From the NCBI GenBank assembly GCA_036571765.1, contig BROE01000022.1, positions 7,676,575 to 7,740,574 on the forward strand: a DNA stretch of 64,000 bases. Reading direction: 5' to 3'. Position 1 is the first letter of the stretch. Each line of letters begins with the position of its first letter. The DNA comes from Plecoglossus altivelis (Eukaryota > Chordata > Actinopteri > Osmeriformes > Plecoglossidae). Of the stretch, positions 27,401 through 38,743 are shown piece after piece. Both the position numbers and the translations under genes were made by a program. A model generated the notes under the pieces. It had not been told where the DNA came from. It did not search any database and saw nothing but the letters and a program-made list of their open reading frames with translations.

Positions 27401-28692
27401 AACTCCTCTCAGAAGTTTGAGTTCAGCTCCAGTTTGTCCCAAGCGGGCCCTCTCTCCCCTGGACCAGGTAACATACACACACGTAAACATACACACTCAC
27501 ACATATACACGCCCATGCTGTCGCATTGTTTCTGAGTGTGTGTGTGTGTGTGCGTGTGTGTGTGTGTGTAGGAAGCCTCGAGCATTCAGAGATCAAGAAG
27601 AGTGTGTCGAAGTTGAGTGAAGAGGTGAGTGTCTCAGCAACGCCACATCCCTGAAAGTGATAATTCAGTATAACCACCATGAATAAATTGATAGCTGCTC
27701 GAATCAAATCCAAAAGTGAGGGTGTATTGTCTATGTCCTCACAGATGAGCAGTCTCTCCAAGCAAGTCTGCCAGCTGAGCCAGGAGCTCCAGGAAATGAC
27801 CCGTCTGCTCCGACCCCTCCTCCTAGTGGGGCCTCAAGCCACGCTGACAACCCTCACTCCTACCTTAACCCCACCCCCCTGCAGCAACGTCTTACCATCC
27901 ACCAGCATCCCTGTGGTGGTCCCTCCCCGGGCCCCGCCCTCGTCTCCTCAGCTCCCTGCCCAGTCCTGCTCCCTATTAGACAGAGTAGACAGCGGAGGCG
28001 TGGACCTGCCAGGCTGTCTTCTTCCCACCCCGCCACCACAGAGGGCTCCAGCCCCGTACCAGAGCCCAGCCTTTCCAGGGAAACCCGCCAACTACCTAGC
28101 CCAGTCTAACCCTCCCTCCTCTGCAGTAGGAGACATGGAGGGGGACCCTCGCTTCCCCAACATCCCTGTCCCACGAAACGGATTCTACCCCACCTGCCAG
28201 GACCAACCTCCTTTAGCCTCCCGCACCCCGTCCCCCTCCCTCTCCTTCTCTCTGTCTCTGTCCTCTTCCCCCTCGCTCTCTCCCTGTCAGGGTCCCCACC
28301 CCTCGCGAGCCATCTGCCAATCAAGTAACAACCAGGGGCTACTGCCCCCGCCGCCTTCCCAGGACACCCCACCCCCGCACTCCTCCCATTGCTCTGCTCC
28401 CGCGTCACTCAGCTCGTCGCCTGGAGACCACAGGCTGAGGGCCAGCACTTCCTCTTCCTCCTCCACTCCCATCATCCCTCCCCCTTCCTGTCCACACCCG
28501 TCCCCCCTCTCCTCGTTGTCCCTGGACTGTGTGGAGGGGAGGCGGAGGAGCTCTCCAGCGAGGGGCAGGCCAGGGGAGCGGCAGCTGGAGCTGGAGATGC
28601 AGGAGTGGGGAGCAGAGTCGGCAGAGACGGGGGAGGGCCGATCCTCCACAGAGCACATCAGCTTCATCGACGAGGAGGGGCCAGCTCTGTGA
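7360..28692 (+). CDS. kcnh3: Kcnh3 (Elk-type, Kv12.2) voltage-gated K+ channel, 5'-partial
   Basis: Pore-forming subunit of an ether-a-go-go-like K+ channel of the plasma membrane; the mammalian Kv12.2 channel sets neuronal excitability. Coding exons: 7360-7593, 10628-10756, 12181-12320, 12405-12660, 13782-13939, 14124-14331, 16187-16588, 18570-18769, 19262-19511, 23695-23909, 26563-26819, 27367-27467, 27572-27624, 27745-28692. They join in frame to 1183 residues. The first coding exon (about 25 residues, N-cap) is not found in the window. Visible domains: PAS (1-115, VYCSDGFCELTGY), S1 about 190-210, S4 about 310-325 (LLKTVRLLRLLRLL), S5, a very long turret (380-455), GFG filter near 487 (LTSVGFGNV), C-linker, cyclic-nucleotide-binding homology domain (590-690) with the Elk YNL intrinsic-ligand tripeptide near 723, a leucine-heptad coiled coil (855-900) and a Pro/Ser-rich tail. 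The Kcnh3 assignment over Kcnh4/Kcnh8 rests on SNFVLGNAQV, GFNANRRRSRAVLYHLSGH, YFGVHLLKTVRL and TSLYFALSSLTSVGFGNV. Many introns are microsatellite-rich. Confidence 0.93.
8396..8600. repeat. Purine-rich (G/A) minisatellite
   Basis: Imperfect tandem units of about 30-40 bp built from GGGGTGAAGGGAAGAGAAGG-type sequence. Nearly every base on the + strand is a purine. Confidence 0.88.
9270..9555. repeat. 27-30-bp minisatellite, about 10 copies
   Basis: Tandem units close to CCATGCACCATAGTATATAT plus ACCCTAA. Units vary in the length of the TA core and in TAG/TAA/CAG at the junction. The open frames across it on the minus strand are translations of the repeat. Confidence 0.95.
9809..9864. repeat. 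(CA)n microsatellite
   Basis: About 27 uninterrupted CA units. Confidence 0.95.
10757..12180 (+). other. kcnh3 intron 3
   Basis: I see no gene, RNA or clear mobile element in this 1.4-kb intron; only a short G run near 11497. Confidence 0.7.
12661..13781 (+). other. kcnh3 intron 5
   Basis: I see nothing beyond unique AT-rich intronic sequence. Confidence 0.7.
14332..16186 (+). other. kcnh3 intron 7
   Basis: No coding or RNA feature is recognised. CA/GT-rich patches lie near 14420 and 15870, and it ends in a (CT)n tract that forms the exon 8 polypyrimidine tract. Confidence 0.7.
16122..16183. repeat. (CT)n tract at the kcnh3 exon 8 acceptor
   Basis: About 60 bp of almost pure CT with one G interruption leads directly to TTTCAG before 16187. 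Confidence 0.92.
16589..18569 (+). other. kcnh3 intron 8
   Basis: Repeat-rich intron: CT-rich sequence at 16630-16735, a (GA)n run near 17128-17176, a GGGACACACA-type tandem repeat near 17358-17420, CA-rich DNA to about 17730, and a G run near 18340. No exon is supported. Confidence 0.75.
17128..17176. repeat. (GA)n microsatellite
   Basis: About 24 uninterrupted GA units. Confidence 0.93.
19512..23694 (+). other. kcnh3 intron 10
   Basis: Largest intron of the visible gene (4.2 kb). It begins with a hAT-type element, and also has CA runs near 20600-20655 and a GA run near 21380-21405. The rest is unique sequence in which I recognise no gene. Confidence 0.75.
19524..19879. mobile_element. Short non-autonomous hAT-type DNA transposon
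   Basis: 356-bp element flanked by a perfect 8-bp duplication GTTTCTAC (19516-19523 and 19880-19887), the target-site length of hAT transposons. Termini are inverted: CAGGGGTGGAACAAT at the left against GAAGGGTGTACCAAT read inward from the right (11 of 15 match). The interior has ATATCG/TATCG-rich sequence and no transposase frame, so it is a MITE-like copy. It lies 12 bp past the splice donor of kcnh3 exon 10. Confidence 0.85.
23910..26562 (+). other. kcnh3 intron 11
   Basis: No exon is supported. It contains GA-rich sequence at about 24900-25030 and a GT/GC-rich stretch near 24604-24640, and it ends in a poly-C tract at the acceptor. Confidence 0.75.
26524..26562. repeat. Poly-C tract at the kcnh3 exon 12 acceptor
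   Basis: A run of about 20 consecutive C, then C-rich sequence and CTCCAG, forms the 3' splice site. The exact run length may be an assembly uncertainty. Confidence 0.9.
26940..27032. repeat. Compound (GT)n microsatellite in kcnh3 intron 12
   Basis: Interrupted GT run between exons 12 and 13. Confidence 0.9.
27535..27571. repeat. (TG)n tract forming the kcnh3 exon 14 acceptor
   Basis: The GT run continues without a polypyrimidine tract right up to the TAG before 27572. The exon that follows is only 53 bp long. Confidence 0.9.
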
Positions 28693-30099
28693 CAGAGGGA
28701 GACGCAGAGACAGAGAGGGAGAGACAGGGAGCAGCCGCCTGAGGAACAACTGGGTCTTAGAAGCAGAGATAATGAAAGAGCACCTTTGTGTCGGTGTGGT
28801 TCACATCCAGGTGGGTAGACCGAAAGAAGCGAGCCTGGGTGCTGCTGCGTGTGGCAGCTGTCTGGCATCAGCCTGAAGCCCCTGTACAAGCACGCTGGAG
28901 GCGGCTCCACCCTCACAGGCTGACCCCATCAGCACGTTCCTCCAGCTCCCTTCCCTCTGACCCCCCCCCCCCCCAGGGGTCTCCTAACAGGCTCACCTAA
29001 CAGGACGCCTTTATGACATTGCTACGTAGCCATATTAGTAGAAGCAAAACTTGACATGAACACGATGACGTTGTATTTATTGTTCCAGTGCGGACTGAAG
29101 ACTCACGGTTCTCCTTCATCCTCCTGTCCTGGTGCTGGGTTGGCTCAGATGCTGGAAGCCTCTAGAAGCCAGGACTGTGAATCTTCACTCCCGTTTAGTC
29201 TCTCAAACGGGGATTCACCATGACCTGTTCCGTTGCTTGAATTCGTCATGGTCGACCGAAAAAGTTCAAACGTTGAATTGATTTGATTATTATCGTCTTG
29301 GAATGCTTTGCCGTGTCGTTCATCTGCTCCTTGACAAGTAGCGGTGGGTTGATTCATTTCCATTCACTTGCAGGCGCAGGCGTGCATACCCAGGTACACA
29401 AAACACACGCACCCTATACTAAATATCCAAAATGGTCCTTATTCCCTCCCACTCCACCGAGAAGCCATTCGAAACAACATGAGACAATCAATAATCTTAC
29501 GGACATCCCTTTTCTCTTGTGTACCCACCAAGATATGTGTTTGAGCACCAGGTGTCAGAGATAGTGAGAGTCAGTGTGCCAAAGACAGATGCTAGATGTA
29601 GTTTTGGAAGGCTGGGGTGAGGAGAGAGGGTGTAGTCTGGCCCAGCTGCCCATATCTATCCAAACTTCAGCCATCCAGCCTTTTGTGCCTTCTCCTTATA
29701 TCACACTCAAGCGCATGCACACACAGACACAGACACACACACAGACACAGACACACACATACACACAGACACAAACTCCATTCATCTCTTTCATGATTCA
29801 CAGACAAGCATTCTATTGTCGGTTAAAATCTCCATACATTATCCAAACTGCTGAGTATACACTGCACTTTAATTTAATCTTTAAATTATTCAATTATTTA
29901 TTATATTTTATTGTTGATTTATTGTTCCAGCAATAGTTGTTTTTTTCTTTGAGCTTTGACAGCCTTATGAGTGAGGGCAATATAAGAGACAAGGTCACTA
30001 GTAGATCCAGTCACAGTGATGATCAGTCAGTAGAAACTGTCTCTTCCCTTGGACATTCAGTTTTACTGGACATCTGTGTTTGTTTTCATGGAAGCCCCT

Positions 30100-30102
<3 letters not shown>

Positions 30103-30154
<52 letters not shown>
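30103..30154. repeat. (CA)n microsatellite
   Basis: About 26 uninterrupted CA units. Confidence 0.95.
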
Positions 30155-30156
<2 letters not shown>

Positions 30157-30668
30157 CATGAGGGTGCAGCATTAAAACCCTATTATGTGGTTGGGCTTCT
30201 AAGACTTGGACAGACCGTGTGAGCCCCTTGTGGTCAGACAGAACTAGAGGACTCCATCATCTCCTCAAGCTCACTACAGCGAGCGGCAACACAAGGTGAT
30301 TCTACTATTTGTAATATAAACAAGAAGATTTTGGTTTCTATTTTCTGTAATGGGTTCAGGAGTGCTTGGCAAGGGGTTGCGAGGGGGGGGGGGGGGCATG
30401 ACTTGAATGAAGGATGACGAGTGGGTCCATCAGCTATGAGGTTGAGGGGTGGGAAGGGATCGCTTGAATGAGGGATGTGGCATGGAGGAGTTGGTCTTTC
30501 AGGTCCGAGGTTGAGGGACGGGGGTCAGGGGTTAAATGCATGCCACAGATTTCTGCATGAGGAATGTGCCTGCTTTTGGCCTGGCAGAGACTGCTGCCAT
30601 AGGCTCTCAGGCTTCAGATGTATTTTACTATTTACTGTTACAGAACTTGACCAGGTATATCAGACAAG

Positions 30669-30674
30669 AATAAA
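30669..30674 (+). terminator. Candidate polyadenylation signal of kcnh3
   Basis: AATAAA about 2 kb past the stop codon, followed by a T/G-containing stretch. It is the only canonical hexamer I noticed between the stop and this point. Confidence 0.45.
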
Positions 30675-30690
30675 GACAAGTGTTGCTTTC

Positions 30691-32192
30691 TAAGATCCCA
30701 GGCTCTTGTGCTGGTTCAGAGGTCATGAGGCGGAGGGCAAAAAAGCTGCCTGGAAGACAGTTAGTTGCCGTACCCCATTTTCTCATGTGCCTTTAAAAAC
30801 AACATTCAAAGTGTACGAGAGTGAAGCAGCTCTCTGCCAGCTGTAAGAGAACTCAGCCCACACCATGTGACCTGCTGGGCACATAATAACAGGGTACCCT
30901 GACCACCCTTCCCAAAGAACAAAAACACACCAGAGACTAGTTCAGTCTGTCAGGTCTGCATATATTTCAATAGTAACATTCATTCATTCTATCAGAGCTT
31001 CGTTAAGGTTGAAAACGTCAGGGGCGAGAACAGTCTAGAAAGATCCTGCGAGAGACCAATCGAGCATGGGGGATCAACGCAGTTCCTTCTGTCTCCGTGG
31101 CTCTTCTGATGCGGTCTTCCTGTGGTCTTCCTGTGGTCTTCCTGTGGGTCCACAGAGGGGGTGACAGGAGGACCACAAGCAGACCCTCTGGTTCCTCCCT
31201 GGTTCCTCCTGAACACGCAGCTTCTCTCCGCAGACCACACACAGTCCTGCCCTATTCAAGGGTTCATCTCAAGAAGCTTCCCTTGGTTCCTTGAGTCTCC
31301 TCTTCTGGGACTTGTAGTCAACATACATTAGGGGGGGAAAACCAGCTTATATGACCCGTCCTGCAATGCATTTTAAGACTGTAACTCGAGAAATCAAGGA
31401 TCGATTTTTGAGATTGAACCGTACACATTTCATACAAGACAGGACTCACATCCTAATGATCTAGGATAAGGGGGCAAATACACACCGAAAGACATCAGAG
31501 AAGGGGGGGGGGGGAAAAAAAAATCAAAAAAATATATTTATATGTTATATTTATATATATTTACGAGGTATGTATCCACAAAAAAAAAAGAAAACACCAA
31601 AAATGTCAAAATAAGCTGTATTTTTTTCCAAACATATCCCTACTGTGACGTAAGTGGGTCTTAAAATAGCAATAATAGTAAATATCATTCATTAATAATT
31701 ACTTTGCAAAATAAAACGAGGAGGATGTATTCCCCCGACCGTGACTAAACGTTAGACCCTTAGTCTAGCTCTCCGACACTTCCAGTCTCCTCAAAAGGGA
31801 GTCCAAAGCACCGAAGCCTTCAAGCCACTGGGTGGCGCTGGCTGCTGCAAGTGACATTGTTTCTTCATATGAAGTCCAAGAGGGGGAAAAAAACTCATCT
31901 TCACACTGGGAAAAGCCACAATCACTGGAGCCCCTTTAAACCGTTGCTATGCAGCATTCGTTCCCATTCAACCTCTCCAAAAATGGGGATTTGAGTGGGC
32001 GGGCAGGCGGGCAGTGGAGGGAGGGGGGGGGGGGGGGGGGGTGTTAAGAGAGGGGCTGCCACAGCGTAAAAAGGTGTCTTTGTGCAACAAAACAAAACTG
32101 AAGATTTAAACTGAACACGAAAGAAAACAAAGATGGCAGCTGTCCGCCCCCCCTGGTTGTTAGCGAGTCTGGAGCCCAGGACTCCCGCGTGG
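30691..32192. other. Tail-to-tail spacer and armc8 3' UTR
   Basis: Between the convergent kcnh3 and armc8 ends. An 11-bp tandem repeat (TGTGGTCTTCC) lies at about 31112-31149, AT-rich runs near 31520-31570 and a G run near 32023-32041. I found no canonical armc8 polyadenylation hexamer on the minus strand, so the end of that transcript is not placed. Confidence 0.5.
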
Positions 32193-35100
32193 TCACGCCA
32201 GGTACTGCTGCATCGCTGTCTTCGCCCTGAGATGCCAGAGGGAAATGAAGATAATCAGTGCACAGGACGGCACGAGATCAGGACATGAGTGCCAGGGTCA
32301 TGAAGCAGCCTGCACCTGTCACAAAGGTTGGGGTCTGGCGCTTGGGTGAGTTTGTGCAGGATATCCACAAAGCCCATGTCCCTCAGTTTATCCTGACGCT
32401 CCTGGGAACCTGAGAGCACACACACACACAGTTACCATCTGGTTGGACTGACCATCACTACCCACTTGTATATCCAGTATGAGTTCCCCATGTGTGACCA
32501 CCTGGCAGAGTGTGTCCCTCACCGTCCTCCTCGTTCCAGATCAGGTTAGAGATGCAGAAGGTGGCAGCCAGCTGTAGCTTCACATTCGAATGTCCCTGAG
32601 AGACAGACAGACAGACAAAAAGGGGGGGGGAGTGAGAGACAGAGAGAGAGGGGGAGGAAGAGAGAGGGGAAGGGAAAGTCATTCAAAAGAAATCCTAACG
32701 ATATAACACACACTGGCCCAGTCTGTTAACATTGTAGAGTATTTTGGGAGTATCTTACCATGTAATATTTGATTTTCTGGAGCATGTCGTCATTGGTCAT
32801 GATGAGTTCCTTGGCAGTGTTGCCATCGGCAATGTTGGCCAGGATGCAGAGTGTCTGAAACGCAGAGAGAGAGAGAGAGAGAGGTCAGACTGGTGTTTAA
32901 GTCCTCACCTGCCCTGAGACAGTGCTCCCTCCTGGGGGAGAGGAGGGGGGAGGGGTCCTCACCTGCTCTTTGACCTCTATGCTGTGCTCTCCCTCCAGGA
33001 TGAGGGTGACTGCCTGCATGATCTGCTTCCCATGAGAGCTCATGATCTGGTCTATGTGCTGAGGAGACAGGAGTTGTTAGAAAAACAGTTGTGTGTATGT
33101 GTGCGTGTGTGTGTGTGCATGCGCATGTGTGTCTGCGTCTTACCGGCCGCGTGGACAGCAGATTGCGGAGCAGACCCAGGGTCTTCATCAGGACGTTGGC
33201 GTCAGGGTCAGAGAGGAGACGGAACAGCTGCTCCGTGCCTAGCACCCGCACGATCTCCACCTTCACCTTCTGGTCGGCCTGGAACGCCATGTTCTATACA
33301 CACACACGCACGCACACGCACGCACACGTCAGTCTGTGTGCTTCTCAGAACAGCGCTGGACAACCAGAAGGGAAGAGTCTCACCATCAGGGCCCAGATTC
33401 CATTGACCCTCAGTGCTGGACTGTCACTCTGGGTCAGACTGCACAACAGCTCAATCACCCCTGACTCCAGGATAGGCTGGACACACACACACACACACAT
33501 TATCAGCATGTGCATAAACATCCCGGCAGTGGAGAGCAAGGTGCAGCGGACAGTACATGTGTACCTACCTCTTTACTGGGGGAGAACTCCAGCAGCAGGT
33601 TGCATAGTGTAGAGGAGGCCATGACCAGCACCTCATCTGGGGCATTCTGCAACAACTACACATGCATACAGCCCAGTATTACACACACACACACACACAC
33701 TGCAGTGCCTCTCTCTAACTACTGATAAAGCCCTCTTGGAAGAACTACATATGCATTGATAATTATAGACACATTGCCAGGATAGATAACCCCCCACAAA
33801 CCTTCATAAGGGGCTTCCACACAGCGTGATCATGGAAACTAGTCCTCAGTTGTTGTACTGACCGTGACAGGCTGTGGAGACACCTGCACACAAAAACACA
33901 CACTTCCTGTCTTACAGCCCCTGGGGGAGTGTGGGCATCGTCGTTCTGCATTTCAACATCAAACGTGGCCTCTGACAATGCTGTCTGAGCGAAGACAAGG
34001 AGGGGAGGTGATGTTGTTTGGAGCTGAGAGGGAACAGGACGTGACAGCAGCCTGGAAGAGCCTCTCTGGCTGGGGGGGGGGAGGCAGGGGGGTATGGAGG
34101 GGTGGAGCGGAGAGGGACCGACCTGACTGCAGCAAGGCGAACCTTGATGCTGGATTCTGACAGGCCGCTTACTATCCTGTCCATCATGTTCTCCGTCTCG
34201 GTGATCTGCAGGCAGGGTTCAGAGGACAGACCTCAGACAGTGACAACAGGCACAAACGCTCCCAGACAGAAGCCGGCGTGCAGGTTGTGGGCAGCAGATG
34301 CTGAATGACGGGTACCTTCTTGCGGATATCCTCGTCGTTGGAGCCCAGCGACGCGTACAGCTTGAAGGCTGCTTGTCTCAGCTCGTGAGCATGCTTCAGG
34401 TCATGGTCCAACTGGATGCAAGAGAAGACTCATCATCACCATGACTACTTTCATTGTTATTAACCTCGCCGATCGGCACTACAGACGTACAAATGCACAC
34501 GCCTCATGCACGCACACTAACACATACACATCTATCTCTCTCTCTCACACACACACAGCCACACACACACACACACGCCTCATGCACGCACACTAACACA
34601 TACACTTCACACACATGTACACATCTATCTCTCTCTCTCACACACACAGCCACACACACACACAGCCACACACACCCTCTTGATGTCTGTGATGGCGCTC
34701 ACAGAGCTGGGGTACTTGAAGTAGTCAGCCAGCATGGCCACCAGGTGGTCGGTGACGCTGGCGATGCGCTGCAGCTCTACGTCAGGCTCCATCAGGTAGG
34801 CCAGGGTCTCCGCCCCCTCCACCCGCTCCTCCAGCAGGCGTTCCTTACTGCACATCCGCACCAGGCACGGCAGGGTCTGCACGCAAACACACACCCGCAC
34901 ACACACACAGCCTTGTATCAGTCTCTTAGCTACACACACGTGGACGCGACAGACACTCCACAAGGTTGGCGTTTCAGCGCGACCGCGTCCATTTGAACAG
35001 GACAGAGGATGACTAGAATGACCTTTAGAACAATGCAGCTGTCGTCTGTCCTGATGGCTCCAGCTCGGCACATGTAGGTTAGACTGGAGGGAGAGCAGAC

Positions 35101-38100
35101 AGACAGATAGAGAGACAGACAGAGAGAGAGGGGGGGGAGGTCATTCTGGGCAGCCACAACACCAACACCGGCTGCTGTTAAACTAGGGAGCTGTCAGAGT
35201 TCTCACTCACCATTTGGCTGCTGTGAGCTGCATTTCGATTGGCTGATCCCTTTGCATCATTCGGACAAATACCTGAGAGAGCAGTTCCCCATCCACCAGC
35301 ACTGAGAACACACAGAGAGGGAGGGGGGGGGGTGAGTGGCATGGTATCCATACAGCAAACTGAAGCAGCACCCTAGTAGCGGGTGGCATGACCATAGCAA
35401 TCAGCTGTTGACTGCTGGAATGAAAAGAGAGGGAGAGGGAGAGGAGCATGAGTGCCTTACCATTCACCAGTGTCATGGAGACCTGAGTGTTCTCGTAGGC
35501 TAGGACTGAGAAACACTTTAACGCCTGCATCCGTACCTGTGAGTGAGAGCGTGAGACAGAGAGAGTGGAGGAGGAGGGAAGGGGGGGGGGGGTTAAAGGT
35601 GTGTATCTCTGCATATAGATGTGTGAATTAGTATGTCTGTCTGCCAGCACGTGCGCACACACACAAACACTACCTTATAGGAGGGAGAGGTGAGCAGCGG
35701 CGCGATGTTCTGGATGGCGCCGTGGTTAAAAAGAACCGTCTGGTGTTCGGGTGTCTGAGGAACACACACACTTAACATCACTTAACAGACACATTTAGCT
35801 TGTCCAAAACGTCCACTTTTGATCCGATGCTAAGACAACAGACAACAGCCAGACCCTGGTCAGACCAGCACATTGGGCCCCTGTATAACCACAAAGACAA
35901 GACAACCAGGAGCCCTGTTGGGTCAAAAAGGCGCCTATGACAGCATGCTGACCTTGCAGCAGTGAGAGAAGATCTGGGTGATGTATTCCTGGGTCTTCTG
36001 CGAGTGACTCAACAAAGACATGAGGTGTGGGATAACAGTTGGATCCTGTCAGGGGGAGGAGAGAACGCGTGTTTATGACTTGACGTGGTGAGCGAGAGAG
36101 TGTGAGAGAGCGAGAAAGAGAGAGCGTGAGAGAGCGAGAAAGAGAGAGCGTGAGAGAGCGAGAAAGAGAGAGCGTGAGAGAGCGAGAGAGCCAGAGAGAA
36201 ACGTGTCAGGCTTACTGTGTAGAGGAGCTGCACAGGGGTGACAGGACTAATGAACACGGTCCGTAGACAGCGTAGACAAGCCTCAATGAAGACGAGGTCT
36301 GGACATAGAAGACCTAGAGAGGGAAAGACCCACGGAACTTGGATGTGTTCTACCTTTTGGCGACCTAAGCAGGGGGTCATGTGTCTGGGGGTGGCTGTGT
36401 CTGGGGGTGGCTGTACCTTGCAGCAGGGCAGGGATAATGTGGCAGTCCACTAGGGACTTGATGTTGTTCTCAGTGCCCATGGCCAGGCTGCCCAGCACCA
36501 CCGCACATTCAGTCCTCAGCTCGGAGCTGGATGAGCCCTGCTGGAGGAGGTACAGTAACCTGGACACACACGCACAGCGAGGGAGGCAGAGAGAGGGAGG
36601 CAGAGAGAGGGAGGCAGAGACATAAACAGACACACTGATGATTAGGCAAGAAGACAGGTGTGCATACATATATATTACCGGAACACCATTTCATTGAGCA
36701 ACACAGGCAGATGAGTAGGGTGACTGGGCACAATGTTGGGGGGGGAGGGGGGTGGACAAGGAGAGAGAGAGAGAGGGTAGGAAGGTAGGTGTGGGAGAGA
36801 TACCTGGGCACAGCACCCAGGACAATCAGGTTGGCCTTCTGCTTGTTATTTCCAATGACGGCATTCTTCATGTCACTGTGAAGACACACACGGTCACATG
36901 GTCACATGACTGCCCGTGTCTCGGCTCATGCCACACTGCTACAGTAGAACAGGCTAAGAAGGCTTAGAGTCAACAACCAGCTAGATTGCAAATAAAAAGA
37001 ATCTAATACATATCTTGTAACCATAAAACCAGATTGAATTGCAGGGCCAAATGAGACTAGACCAGCCCCTTGGGGTTGGGGTTGGGGGCTAAGGCTGGAG
37101 CTGGTGGAAAAGTACAGCTGCACCATTCAGGTAGCTAACACCATCTAAACCCGTAACCAGAGCTGGGCCTCAAGAGTTAAAAATAAAACTGGAAAGATCT
37201 GAGTCTGAGCCACATGGACAGAGTATCACAGCACCCTGTGAGAAAAAAAACAACAATAATACGGACAGTCGCAAACGCAGACAGACAGAGAGACAGACCA
37301 AGTCACAGATGGTTCGGACACATTCTCACCCTCAAACAAGTAGTCACATGTTGACAAACTGAACCAATCACTGACAAGGCAGATTCTTATCGTCCCATAG
37401 GTAGAGACGCAAGTCAGACAGAAGCGCACCGCAGGGCTGCTTCAGCCAATCGCGGCCGTCCTTCTGCAGGACCAGTAGCTGTTGTATGCACGCTGATCTC
37501 CGCAGACAGAGCAAGAGACGCCAGTCGGGTGCGTGACACATTTGAAAAGACCGAAGAGAAATCCAGGGTTTACTTACATGACTCCCTGCAGCACTTTCTG
37601 TGGATCAGGGTCAAAGAGCCGGTCAACATAGTGGCGACTAGTTGCTGTGACCTCCTGCATGGCAACATAATAATACAGAACAAGTCAATCTGATGCACAG
37701 CACCGTTCTTCATCCTAAGCCTACCAGCCACACCAACAAGTCATGATAAACAGACACACAAACGTTCGCTCTCTTACACAAAGTGGCTGGTTCAGATCGT
37801 CCATACCAGAAATAACCCCCCTCCTCATCACATCACAGACTACCTCTTGGCACACACGCCGAGTTCAAGTCCTCCGTCATCCAGCAGTGCACGAGACTGC
37901 TTGTGTCACCTGGTAAATCTGTTTATGTTTGTCATCAACATTGATGTCACGTCACTGGCCTTGTCCCGAACTTTCCCTTGGTAACCGATGGCACTGCAAT
38001 CAATTATTTGACTGCTTAAATTGCCAAAAGAGAGGAGTAGTAGTTCTCAACGACGTGGTGGGGGCGTTTCCAACCCAGCAGCAGCATGCGATAGTTTAGC

Positions 38101-38743
38101 TAATATGCTAGCTACTTTCTTGTCAGCTCCGGCTTTGTTATTTTTAAACTTCGATCAAATCCTCCCAAACATACTGCTCCCATAGAGCAACGTGTTTTTT
38201 TAATATAAGAGTGCTTTCTGAAACCAAGTTCTGGACATGGTGCTTAACGTTGCACAATAGCACTTGACAGATCCAATAGCTGGCTAAGTAAGCTAGTATG
38301 GTATTGGCAAAGCAAAGCTACCTGGTAGCGACTTAGCTAGCCACACAGTATGTACCCGTACAAACCGCAATAGCTAGCTAGCTGCTAAATTCCCCGGTGT
38401 TTTCAGACCGGCAGGGTTAATACAATACATTCTATCAGCAATAACGTAACAAGTCATCATGACCTAAAACAAAATCAGTGAACCTTCTCATTCCGGGTGA
38501 CACTGACAGTCAGAGCGCCCTTGCTGTCGCTGGTTTGTTAGCATGCAAGCTGTGAAGCCCTGTCAAACTTGCAACTTTGTGCGACTAGCTAAGCATCGCT
38601 AGCTAACGTAACACGACACTTTGGGAGTTTTGCAACATTTCTGTCAAAAAAACGCAGTTAATGTATTTCATTGTGAAACGTATGCGAGGACGACTCACAG
38701 ATAGCACGCTGATGCGGAGAGGGGCCTCCAACAAGCACGCCAT
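32193..38743 (-). CDS. armc8: Armadillo repeat-containing protein 8
   Basis: Scaffold subunit of the CTLH/GID E3 ubiquitin ligase, a cytoplasmic and nuclear protein also tied to alpha-catenin and HRS turnover. Coding exons in transcript order: 38743-38699, 37654-37578, 36875-36804, 36559-36417, 36313-36216, 36045-35953, 35754-35674, 35536-35461, 35301-35211, 35083-35023, 34876-34676, 34411-34316, 34205-34123, 33883-33802, 33655-33569, 33476-33384, 33293-33144, 33058-32963, 32854-32759, 32595-32523, 32409-32316, 32226-32193. They join in frame to 673 residues, the same length as the long human isoform. The start MACLLEAPLRISVLS matches that isoform's N-terminus, which fixes the ATG. Armadillo-type helices run through the whole protein (e.g. 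DMKNAVIGNNKQKANLIVLG, TECAVVLGSLAMGTENN, TLGLLRNLLSTRP), and it ends MQQYLA. Divergent from dbr1. Introns are short and carry CA, GA and G-run repeats. Confidence 0.96.
34501..34670. repeat. Tandem duplication of a 76-bp CA/CT-rich unit in an armc8 intron
   Basis: The unit beginning GCCTCATGCACGCACACTAA at 34501 recurs at 34577, with a short insertion in the second copy. Confidence 0.88.
36100..36191. repeat. 24-bp GA-rich minisatellite in an armc8 intron
   Basis: Tandem copies of a 24-bp unit that starts GCGTGAGAGAGCGAGAAAGA, at 36124, 36148 and 36172, plus a partial copy on the left. Confidence 0.9.

Larger units (their letters stand above)
28693..30690 (+). other. Probable kcnh3 3' UTR
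   Basis: Non-coding sequence after the kcnh3 stop. It contains a C run near 28962, a CA run at 30103-30154, a diverged tandem duplication near 30395-30530, and an AATAAA at 30669 that could end the transcript. The 3' end is inferred, not seen directly. Confidence 0.55.

Noticed and set aside
34454..34996. 180-codon plus-strand frame opposite armc8
   Set aside because: Shadow of armc8 exon 11 plus CA/CT repeats; the minus strand carries the conserved protein.
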